Source of the DNA: Hormiphora californensis
Lineage: Eukaryota > Ctenophora > Tentaculata > Cydippida > Pleurobrachiidae
Length of the DNA: 64,000 bases
Direction of reading: 5' to 3'
Assembly (NCBI GenBank): GCA_020137815.1
Contig: CM035360.1
Coordinates: 3,831,558-3,895,557, forward strand
The notes beneath the pieces were generated by a model. That model was not told the origin of the DNA, ran no database searches, and saw only the letters and a list, made by a program, of their open reading frames with translations. Position numbers and translations under genes: made by a program. Shown here piece after piece: positions 32,493 to 55,633 of this stretch; position 1 is the first letter of the stretch, and each line of letters opens with the position of its first letter.

Positions 32493-34287
32493 GCAGTCTG
32501 GACCACCAACCCCGCCCGGTGCGATTTTTAGGAGCTCTGGTTATTTAACTTGAATTGATGAGTTTTATTTTTTACAATGACAAAATTTCTTAGTTTTTAT
32601 TTGTTCTCGGTATTGGAAGTGGAACAGCGATCGCTGTTGTGAGGGACTGGTGTCTGTGTCAAGGTACTGCAAAAATGCCTGTGTACCTCTCGTTTGGATA
32701 AACCGGTTGCCCTGCTCGTGCGGGACCGCATCAGCAATTTGGGTACGATGAACCGGGTACCTTGTGATCGGGAATGAAACTCGCAGGAGATGCAACAATG
32801 TTGTCTCTTCACATGTCGGGGCCCCATTTGATTTCACGTTTCTATGTGCGCGTCGATTCTGGTCCACGCCGCGCGAGATTCTCTGGAAAATATGCACCGC
32901 GCGTGACAGAACAGTGAATTGTTCAGTGTGGCCAGGTCCAGTGCAGTGAATGAGATCATCCGGCACTGCACATGAAGTGATCTAATAATAATACAGCCAT
33001 GCAAGGTCGCCACTTGGGTCAACATTGCATTTACCGGCTACCGCTTATCCCTGATGACTCATCAGGGGGTGGTATAATCAAATGAGATAGAGACTTCTAG
33101 CTAGATGTAGAAGTTTGTATCCTGGTAGAGTGCTCGATCCGGGGATGCGGAGAGCTTAACTATTGTGGCAAGTAAAACCTTGTTTCACTTGTCACAATAG
33201 AGATAGAGACTTCAAATGTGGAGACTGGAGGTTGGGAAGAACCTGTCCGGCGGCGCCGACCCGATCTGAATGCTATGTAAAAATAGGGTCTGGCGGCGCC
33301 AGACAGGGAAGAACCAAATTTGAAGGGGGGGGGGGCTTTTTAGCAATTCGTGGTTTTATTTTGAGACATAAAGCAAAGAACAAACGGTATGTTGAACATG
33401 AAAGAAAATGTAAAACCAATTTACAATTAAAAGATCATTTACATTGAAAATTAAACAGGCTGTATACATCACATATTATTATCATAATCTACATAAACAT
33501 CTGATAAAGTAAAGAAATTAACACAATTAAGTTTTATTATCATTGCAAAAAGTCCATCACGTGGGCAAGGACACTTTCCTTACAGCAATATTTCTTGAAC
33601 ATTAAGACTCTTAGTAAAATGTCCCACCCAGAATAACTGTCTGGCGCCGACCCGATCAGAGTGTTGGATCCATCGCATCCTATTCTCGCTCCGCGAATAA
33701 TAGGATCCCGGCCCGTTGAGAGCAAGAACTCACGTGCGCGCGATATAAAGCACGTTTTCAGCAGATCGCGCGTGATAGACCGTTTTTGGAGACCATTTTA
33801 GCTGACCTAGCACTACTCAAAGGTCAATTATGGCCTCATTTCGCATCGTGATGAATCGGCGGGTATTTTCCCATACTCACAAGGCCATGACGATTCCCCC
33901 AGTACCCGCAGATTGTCCCAGGACCGAGTACGAGCTTGCAGCCAGGTCTTTAAAGAATTGCTCATGTTTGGCGTCAATTTTGACCCACTATTCCTCAAAT
34001 GCTGATACTCGCGGGTATTTTCCGTAAAACTAGAGACAATTATCTGCCAGGAGCAACAAACGAGATGTAAATCGGTTCAGTAGTTCCTTGCAGCCAGGTC
34101 TTTGAAAAAGTTTGCTCTAAAATCAATAACGGACCGGAGGCCTAGATGTGAGATCGATCTCGGTCGCTGCGCGACCTCGATCTCACTCAGGCATCAATGT
34201 GGCCAAATCAGAGTGCACATTTGATAATCAAAACGGGGTCTGACCAGACAGCAGAATAATAGACGTCCCTAACAGAGTTCTGTAATG
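32493..34287. other. Region between convergent EF-1alpha and methyltransferase genes
   Basis: No supported gene. It holds a small GGCGGCGCC palindromic repeat (33244-33306), a half copy near 33637-33662, and a decayed match near 34201-34252. Confidence 0.5.
33244..33306. repeat. Small GGCGGCGCC palindromic repeat, copy 4
   Basis: TGTCCGGCGGCGCCGACCC … GGGTCTGGCGGCGCCAGACAG, both ends present. Confidence 0.75.
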
Positions 34288-37200
34288 CTAACTAATTTTG
34301 CCCCCATTCCTGGGTAGACCATCCCAATTAGTGTAAAACTGGTAATTCCTCCTCCTACTCTCCCTCACATTAGCGTATCCAGGGTGATAACCACTGGGGT
34401 ATAGTCCGTACTTGGTGAACGCCCGAAGAAGGGGCAGCTCGGAGCGCCGTAGAAAGCTAACAACTAATTTGGTGTCTGTGTCACCGTGAGCAACGACGTC
34501 AACGGATTTGACTAGGTCCTCCATTGGTACCTAGAGGTGGGTGTTGTGAGTGGTGCACCATGACGTGAGCACTGTGAGCAGATTGAATGATCCGATTCTG
34601 ATCAGAGTGGGCAACTAGCAGAGTGGGCTGAGTCAGAGTGGGCAACTAGCAGAGTGGGCTGAGTCAGAGTGGGCAACTAGCAGAGTGGGCTGAGTCAGAG
34701 TGGGCAACTAGCAGTTTGGACTGAGTCAGAGTGGGCTGAGTCAGAGTGGGCTGAGTCAGAGTGGGCTGAGTCAGAGTGGGCAGCTAGCAGAGTGGGCTGA
34801 GTCAGAGTGGGCAACTAGCAGAGTGGGCTGAGTCAGAGTGGGCAACTAGCAGAGTGGGCTGAGTCAGAGTGGGCAACTAGCAGAGTGGGCTGAGTCAGAG
34901 TGGGCAACTAGCAGTTTGGACTGAGTCAGAGTGGGCTGAGTCAGAGTGGGCTGAGTCAGAGTGGGCTGAGTCAGAGTGGGCAGCTAGCAGAGTGGGCTGA
35001 GTCAGAGTGGGCAGCTAGCAGAGTGGGCTGAGTCAGAGTGGGCAACTAGCAGAGTGGGCTGAGTCAGAGTGGGCAACTAGCAGAGTGGGCTGAGTCAGAG
35101 TGGGCAACTAGCAGTTTGGACTGAGTCAGAGTGGGCTGAGTCAGAGTGGGCTGAGTCAGAGTGGGCTGAGTCAGAGTGGGCAGCTAGCAGAGTGGGCTGA
35201 GTCAGAGTGGGCAGCTAGCAGAGTGGGCTGAGTCAGAGTGGGCAACTAGCAGTGTGGGCTGAGTCAGAGTGGGCAACTAGCAGAGTGGGCTGAGTGACTC
35301 AGCCTGAGTCAGAGTGGGCTGAGTCACAGTGTGATGATGTGATGGAATAATGTGCTTTAAATGCAGTTTGGTTTCACATGCGGTACCACAGACACAAAAC
35401 TAACTGTTAAAATTCAACAACACCACGAACACAAGCTCCATTCCCACAAAAACTCTCTCATTTTACCAGGGCTTCTCTGAAGTTTGGCGAACACCCCTTC
35501 AGACAAACTCTAGTACAATGCAAAAGTTTTCGTGGGAAAGAAACTGGTGCGGAAAGAAGCCATTATACTTTACCTGGAAGAAGGGAGGGTCGAACAGGAT
35601 TAGATCAAAGTTTTGGGTGAGTGGTGATGGTTTAAACAGGTTGTACCTGAGATACCTTGGCAGGTAACTAAACCTGAGGGAAGGGGAGAATTTTAATTAA
35701 TTGTCTGTCAAGATCAGCGGAAACCCATGATAAACGACACCGCCTCCTCCCGATATCTAGGCAAGGAAAAGATCGAGAAAAAAAATCAAAATTATTGATC
35801 TAAATCTCATTCCACTTCCAATTGGTACTCTAAAAGCTCCCTAGAATTCCCCCTTCCCCGATACCTCCCCCTCCCGATATCTCCCCCTCCCCTCCCTCAG
35901 CCCTCTCAATATCTCCCCCTCCCTCCCCTCCCGATATCTCCATTCTCCCCTCCCCTCCCCCTCCCCCCTCCCGACATCTCCATTCTCTCTCTCTCCCGAT
36001 ATCTCCTACCTCTCGTCGATGTCGAGCAGGGTGACATCCCTGTTAAGACAGTGGGAGACATGGGCCACACTGGGACACACCAGACAACAAGGATTATCAA
36101 ATTGGTCAAACATTTTCACTATCTCAACCAGAGTGTCGCGTGAGAAGAAGTATTGCTCCAAATCTCGTCGTTCCTCTAGAGCTAGCTCTTGGATCCTGGA
36201 GGGGGGGGTTAGTATGAGTTGGAGCCTGGAGAGGGAGGGGGAGTTTACTTATAGTGATTGATTCTCCGTTCTACAATGGACCCCCACGCGACGTATTTCT
36301 AGGGAAAGGGGTTATCAAGAATGGGGTAGCTAGAATTACAGGGACGTGGTACCATATAGGAGGTGCGAGATGGGTCGTGTGATCTGTGCTTATCAGTTCT
36401 GTGAAAGATACGCTGACCACAAAATTATTAGACGTCGTACCAGTCTGGCTTGCACCGAACAGTATTAATGGCAATTGGGAAAGCAGACAGTTGTAAACGG
36501 TTGAACAAGCTCACCTAAAGTCATTCATAAGACTGTCTGAAGAGGTTTCCGCGACCTCTAATTTCTCTCCTCTTTCCTTCTTCTTCCGATATCTTTCATA
36601 CTGCTGTAGAGCCTTTTCATAATCCCACTCATAATGTTCCATAATTGTCCTGACCTTGGCTTCAGGGTAGCCAGTAAACCGCATAAACCTCTCAACATCA
36701 TCCTCCTTCTGTAGCCTGTGTTTAGAAAGTGGTTTTAGATCTGTCCTTTACCATTTCCCACACAGGACTGTTTTTCTAAAGGTGCTGGGTGGGAAATTGT
36801 GGTCATGCACAGCAATCATGTCGTGAAACAATTCGCTGGTACTCATTTAAATGATCTGTGCATCTGTATAACACTCTCGGTATGTCTCAAACTGAGATTA
36901 AAATAACAACTACACACTATGTAGTTTCTATTTTAAACTCAACTGCTCAATACCTTGTATTGATAAACATCACAAATGATTGTAAATTAGTCGTAATTTC
37001 ACTGACCGTTCCTGATTTTTGATTTCACTCCTCGCCAGTCTCTCCTCAGCCTGTTTTCGTCTCTCTAATAGGATCCTTCTGGTCTCATTAAAATCACCAT
37101 TGCAATCTCGATAGACACGCTGACAGGTGGAGGCACTGTTTCGTGTCTCCAATTCCAACTGAGATAACTGCTCTTCAGGTAGAGCAATCTGCAGAGTGGA

Positions 37201-37962
37201 GGTAGGATTTAATTGTGTGAGAGTGGAGGCAGGATAAGAGAGAAAAGGACATCTACCTACACCAGTCACATTTCTACACTAGCCATAAATTGAGAAATGA
37301 GGAAGGAAAGTGGAGAATTAAAATAGGTAAAGAGGGAAGGAAAAATAAAACTGATCGGGGGGAATGGTGCATTCAACATTGCTATAATAATAGTTAATAC
37401 CTTGCAAGGCTGATCTTCATACGTCTTCGGTGTCCGTGAACCTTTCTGAACAGGTTTAACCTCACTGCTAACTCTCCTCTCTGCAGTTTTCCTTCTGGTC
37501 TTAGCGGCTCTCTTGAGTGACTGAAGTGCTGCCGAGGAATCCCAAGAATTTTGAGAGAGTGCAAGGAACGCAGCTCGATCAGTGTACCCGTAACATTGGA
37601 TTAGCTCTTCAACTTGGATCCGGTGCTGTTCCCTAACTTCCTGCCTTCGGCCGAACCTGCAAAGTGATTTACATAGATCACATCACGTATTGTCAAAACA
37701 ATTATAAAGCGATCAAATATCTCACACAAAAGTAAAACCCAATACTTCTTAGAATATACTCCAGGTGAGACTGGCAAACTGAAACCTACTGTTGTTCAAG
37801 TTTTCTTCTCTCCTCAATAAATTTAAGGAACTTGGTTGCTTTATTAACTTGACGATCATCCCCAGCAGATCGAGATTGGGTCCGAGGTTCGTAGGCCCGT
37901 TTGTTCAAATCATGCCCTCTCAGGACCATTACGGCACAGATAAAATCTTCAGGGTTCTCCAT
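34288..37962 (-). CDS. UBA-like repeats fused to an N6-adenine-methyltransferase-like domain
   Basis: Seven minus-strand exons join in phase: 37962-37790, 37656-37401, 37188-37007, 36715-36515, 36195-36010, 35673-35574 and 34530-34288, giving 446 residues. The N-terminal half has helical segments of UBA/CUE type: VEELIQCYGYTDRAAFLAL (~73-91) and VERFMRFTGYPEAKVRTIM with YEWDYEKALQQYERYR (~212-247), and a similar weaker one around 156-190. The C-terminal part (~283-440) has NPCCLVCPSVAHV, LLDIDER (327-333) and the catalytic FDLILFDPPFF with DPPF at 361-364, then a C-terminal RRRNYQFYTNW block. That order matches the N6-adenine-MTase-like family that includes EEF1AKMT1 (eEF1A lysine methyltransferase) and ZCCHC4 (rRNA m6A). 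Substrate unknown. The UBA-like half is not part of those human proteins. A minisatellite fills the last intron. The ATG is the first in the open frame. Confidence 0.8.
34606..35336. repeat. Minisatellite, 15/16-bp units (intron 6 of the UBA-methyltransferase gene)
   Basis: About 45 alternating units of GAGTGGGCTGAGTCA and GAGTGGGCAACTAGCA, arranged in higher-order blocks that repeat roughly every 200 bases, some with a GTTTGGACTGAGTCA variant. Confidence 0.95.
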
Positions 37963-38183
37963 GGCCTATCAGTGAACGTAAAATCATTATATTTTGAAGA
38001 AATAAGGATTAAGGGATTATGTTTTAAAGCTATACCAAAAGTATGGCTTCGCATTCAAATAATGAAAACCCCTGTCCCCTGGAAATTTTACTCGCGTACC
38101 GGATCCCGGCACGGAGTCGTATGGGGACGGAGAGGGCCAGCGTTAAAATCTGGGTGTTTCGTGAGTGCTGACAAACGGTTTTT

Positions 38184-38212
38184 CAGGGTTAGGGTTAGGG
38201 TTGGGGTTAGGT
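38184..38212 (+). repeat. Interstitial telomere-like repeat
   Basis: CAGGGTTAGGGTTAGGGTTGGGGTTAGG: about four TTAGGG-type units. Similar CTAACCCTAACC units occur at 560-600. Confidence 0.8.
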
Positions 38213-38533
38213 CTTGGCATTTCCTACCAGATAAACTTTGAATTAGCCAAAACGGTTGAGTGGTTTGGCGGTTAGAGCCATTTTAGTGAATCAACTTTTT
38301 TGGCAGCGCACACCTTTAAACAGGCCACCAAACACCCAGATCGTAATGGCGCCCGACGGAGAGGGTAAGGTGTCATTTTTTGAAAATTCACAAACCCCAA
38401 CACCGATTGGCATCACTTTTCAACAGCCGAGGCCCGAGGAGAAGCTGGCAAGCGCAGTGCGGGTCGCGGGATAAGGCAGCACTCTTCAACCGATTACCGA
38501 AGAGAGGCTTCAAAAAAAGAAAAGAAAGTGACC

Positions 38534-38770
38534 TAAAGTCGAATTTTTTAATCAAGGGACAGGGGGGGGGGTTTTTTGACGTTATTTCAAACCCGCATAT
38601 CTCCGGTTCCTGATAAGATAAAGACTTGAAATTTGGAGGTTATGAAGAACTCAGCATGATCTTCTCAACCTCTAAATTTTAAGTCTCTATCTTATCAGGA
38701 ACCGGAGATATGCGCGTTTGAAATAACGTCAAAAAGACCCCCCTGTCCCTTGATTAAAAATTCGACTTTA
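38534..38770. repeat. Foldback MITE with ~110-bp arms, TAAAGTCG ends
   Basis: The left arm, from TAAAGTCGAATTTTTTAAT, and the right arm, ending in ATTCGACTTTA, are inverted copies with only a short central spacer. The outermost bases TAAAGTCG are shared with the MITEs at 52644 and 59908. Confidence 0.85.
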
Positions 38771-39545
38771 AAATTCTGTCTTCTTTTGTCCGCACCCGCG
38801 CGCATCGAGTTTCGACTTCGAATTTCGCAGCGTTTAACGCCTCTTTTTACGCCGCAGCCGTTTTTCATAAGGGACATGCAGCGAAAAGAAGCGTACGAGA
38901 AAACTTTTTTTAAAAGGGCCAAGGGTTTTTTGCTTTCGGATTTTGAATTTTTTTAACGTTTGGCTTCCGTTCTTCAGCTTGTGCGTTGGGAGCCGGGAGG
39001 CGCTGCCTTGTGGCTTATCCCACACTGGTTGACGTAGGAGAGGCCTGTAGTTTATGAGTAAACTCGGGTTTAAAAAAACTGTCCGCCCCCTCTTTTGCAA
39101 TACAGGTGTTAGCTCCACGCTCTGATAATTCATAACTCATAAGATAGATAATTCAAGGTTAAGAAGGTCATTTAGAGTTCTTCCTAGCTCTAAATTGGTT
39201 AGAGCTAAAGGGGGATGTTTAAGAGACTGATCGCTGACACCGTTTATGTTTTTGTCTAAAGTTTATCCATCAAGTTTCATCAACTTTGAAATCTATACCC
39301 AGTCTATATCAGGAACCGGAGATTTTTCAGATAAAAATTGTGCTAAATTATGGGTGGGGGGGGGACAGTTTCAATCGCTCATCTTCAACGATTTGACACA
39401 GTTTGCATGTGATATGCCCGCAAGTAGTTGTGATACCTAATATTATGCATAATATACCTACGAATCACATCGTCACACTGACAGGAATATCTGAATTTAG
39501 ATATGTAGCTATATATTAATGATTTATTCTCTACTACCATTAGGA

Positions 39546-50416
<10,871 letters not shown>

Positions 50417-50457
50417 CTGGATTATATTAGAGTTTATTTAGATTATTTATTATTATT

Positions 50458-50802
<345 letters not shown>

Positions 50803-52643
50803 TTAGGTCTATTTTTGGTATTTTCTGATGTGAAGTATGATGTAAGACATGTCTGGACGTAGCAGAACTTGTAAAGACCGTCAGAAATCGCTAAAATACG
50901 AAAATTTAAATTTTGACGTCATTTTGACGTCATAGTGTGACGTCACGACGTTATAACGTCTTGCTAGTGAAAAATTATTATCAGGCTCATCTAGATAAAG
51001 ATGCTGACCAAGTTTGAGATCGATTGGACAAGATTTGAGGTCGCTACGGCGAAAAACGCCCTATCGTCATATCTATTTTCATACAGTCTTAAAACTTCTG
51101 ACGCGATTTAAGACCCTTGGAAATAGAGTTTCACAAATTCGCGATATAGTTTCTGAAAGTTTAGACGATTATCTTTCATAAGTGTGATCTCCATTTTTCA
51201 ATCAGAAGCCGTCTTCAGGGTGTAAATTGAGCTCAAAGAAATTTGGTCGATTTGAAAAATATCTTAACTTTATGACAGTTTTTAAGGACGTTCTGGTAAG
51301 ACATAGAACATGAAAACCCTCCAATAACACAATTCAAACGATTATCTTTCGAATGCAACAAACGAGAAGTGTCTATCTTATGTAGTTTTTCCAGAAAATT
51401 GTCTGCAAATTGTGTAAAAAAGCGTCTATATGTATGTATGTATGTATGTATATATATGTATATATAGACACGGACATTTATTGCTTTTTTCACCATGTCA
51501 TAACTCTAAAACTAAAAGAGATAGAGACTTGCCCTTTTAAACTCCAGTAGATCTAGTCTACGTGACACTGTATACCAAATTTCAGACCGATTGGTGCAGT
51601 GGGGGCCTCGCTATGGGCGTCGCAAAATGCCATTTTTGGCTAAAAACTGAAAAAACTTATTACTGCTTTCTGGCACGCGCGGCTGGGGGGGGGGAGGTGG
51701 TGGTCACCTTTGCGCTTGCCAGCGCAGTGATACGAGATTTTTCTCCTTCTAACTTTTTACCCTCTTTATTTTCTTACAGTCCTATTTTAATATAAAGGAC
51801 ACATCTTACGAAACATTTTAGTATTTACACTCTTGAGTCATATATCTTTTCCTAACTTAAACCTAAATCCTTCCGATGTGTAATGAATTATGAGCGAGTA
51901 GTAAAGTCATGAGTCAAGTGTGTATTATAATTTATTTGAGTGTGCGCTCTACAATTACATATGTATGTACTCTTCACAACATACAACTAGCTAATTATTG
52001 TGCAAGCTAACAAGGGAAATGCGTGTCGCTTTGTTTGTGTTCAACTGTTGAACTTCAACAGCCATTGTGCTAACAACTTCCATAGATCATACTAACAGGT
52101 CAATATGTAAACTATCTACTTACTTTACGTGCAGAATCAAGTGCGTTTTTCTGGCCTGTGTATATATATATTCGTGTTTAATTATCAAGATTTTGTTTGC
52201 ATGACGTTATCGTAAATTATCGTTTATCGGGGTTTCGTTGATTTTCGTTATGATGCAAGGGATTTTCTTAGATTTAGTATCTGTATTCTTGTATTGATTG
52301 TAGTTTTTTTAGTTTGCAGGAATGATTTTCTATCCCCTTATCTCCTATAAATTATCGATGGTAAGTCACCCCTCTCTCTCCTTGCTCCCCCTAATTCATT
52401 CCCTGACCCCCACTACACTAAATATGACAGCTTCTCAATTCCCTAACATAGCAGGGTAAATATGTCGTCTCTCCGGTGATCCACGTTGCAGAATTTCTAG
52501 TTATTTCTATTGCAATTCCGAGGTAAGAAAACACGATTTTAGGCGTGTAACTTGAGAATCTAGTTCCGGGCATTTTGACACTATAAGATAATCAGACGAA
52601 ATAACATCTTGCTTTTAAATTTAGTATTGCTTTGGCTGAGTTG
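50803..52643. other. Intergenic region, probably decayed transposon sequence
   Basis: No supported gene. Contains TGACGTCATTTTGACGTCAT repeats near 50918-50945 and a TATG microsatellite near 51427-51465. The text resembles non-coding mobile DNA but has no recognisable ends. Confidence 0.4.
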
Positions 52644-52962
52644 TAAAGTCGGATTTTTTGAAGTTGTCACCCCATCTTCACACGCGGCGTCGTATTTGCG
52701 CATGACAGCCCCCACTTGCTCTCATTTTTCGGCAAAAAGCTTGTATTGTTCATACTATTATGGAGGTGCAACAGCACAACAAAAAGCCGCATATCATCAT
52801 ATCAGCCACATATCATTTTGTGAGTCCGTAAAGCTTTTGTTTGACAAAATTGGTCAAGAAACAAAGGCGTGAGAGCCGGTGAGAGCCAAAACAAGTTTCC
52901 GATGCGCAAACAAAAACTCGTGCGCCACCCAGGGGGTGACAACTTCAAAAAAACAGACTTTA
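52644..52962. repeat. TAAAGTCGG-family MITE, copy 1
   Basis: Ends TAAAGTCGGATTTTTTGAAG and its near-perfect inverse at 52962. The interior shares CACGCGGCGTCGTATTTGCG and GACAGCCCCCACTTGCTCTC with the copy at 59908-60169, plus an extra block with TGTATTGTTCATAC. Confidence 0.85.
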
Positions 52963-53076
52963 AACTACATTTGCTAGGGCATCTTAATCTACTGATAATT
53001 CCACTGCTTTTTGCTAATTCCACTACTAATTCTGCTGCTTATTTTCCCAGTAAAGATCTGCCGATCGTGTCGAGCT

Positions 53077-54654
<1,578 letters not shown>

Positions 54655-55633
54655 AATTAGGACTCATAATTTTCAACGCATCATCACAATTTCGACGGTT
54701 TTTAATATTTAAATTGACAACTTCTTAAACAAGTATGTAATAAACAATTCTCATTTGTTTTTTAATTAATCTTAGGCCATTTTCAAGTGTGAAAGCACAG
54801 AGAATACTTCAACTCATTTTTACGCCATTTTTAATTTTTGGTGAACAAAAAAACCCGTTCGGATTATTGTTCTGAGGACTGAAACTATTTCTATACGAAT
54901 GACAAAATATCTAAGATTGCAACTTGTTAGGTGTTGTTATATTGTCTTTTCCAATAAAACCATTGTCATACTTTCTACTTTTATATTTTACATGTTACTC
55001 AAACGCCGAAAACGGAAGTCGTCTGACTTACAATTTCGGACAAAGCAAGGTATTAAGAAATGGCCTGAGGAGCATCAACGTAACGCGCGAGGAGTCAAGA
55101 GTAGCGCACTCGGCGCAACATCAGCCGATATTGGATTCAGGAGTTTAACATTTCCAGACGCGCTTTTGAACGTAGCACGCGGTAAATACATATTATAACG
55201 GCATAAATGTGCCGCGCATTTGAATAAATAATTTATGATTTTGAAATTCAAGCTGACTTTTGGAAGTCTTTTTTGAAAAACTCCGAGGAACTTTTCAGTT
55301 TTTGAAACTTTTATTTTCCTGTTTCCAGTTTCCTGGGCTCTCAGACCTCCCTAGACCTATATTTTGTGTTTATACTTACTCTAATTTACTAATTACTTGT
55401 GCTCTCACTGACAGCATTCGTTTGTTTGTGGTGTGTTGCCGCGACTTTCCAAAATCTGGCCCAAAATCGGGGTCTGGCGCCGCCAGACAGAACCTGGGGC
55501 AGCTGTCAGCTACTATGCGACATGCGTTCTCGAGCTCGTGCATCTTTTCATAATAAGTGTCTGACAGACGGCAGATGAGAAGGGCAGTGTCCCAATAATA
55601 ATACTTATAACGACTTTCTTTTTAGTGTCTAGC
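54655..55633. other. Region between Ral and the phosphatase locus
   Basis: Contains the Ral polyadenylation signal AATAAA (54739-54744) and a half copy of the GGCGGCGCC palindromic repeat (55471-55490). The start codon at 55634 is preceded by a TTTTAG acceptor, so an upstream non-coding exon is likely here. Confidence 0.45.

Larger units (their letters stand above)
37963..39545. other. Divergent intergenic region between the methyltransferase and membrane-protein genes
   Basis: Only repeats are supported here: a telomere-like TTAGGG stretch (38184-38212), a foldback (38534-38770), and a low-complexity segment 38780-39120 with no recognised product. Confidence 0.45.

Noticed and set aside
34606-35336. 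CRISPR-like array
   Set aside because: Units are contiguous and nearly identical, without unique spacers, in a eukaryotic intron; it is a minisatellite. The array at 48870-49158 was rejected for the same reason.
54899-55198. 99-residue plus ORF downstream of Ral
   Set aside because: No signal, domain or splice evidence, and it competes with other open frames of equal quality.
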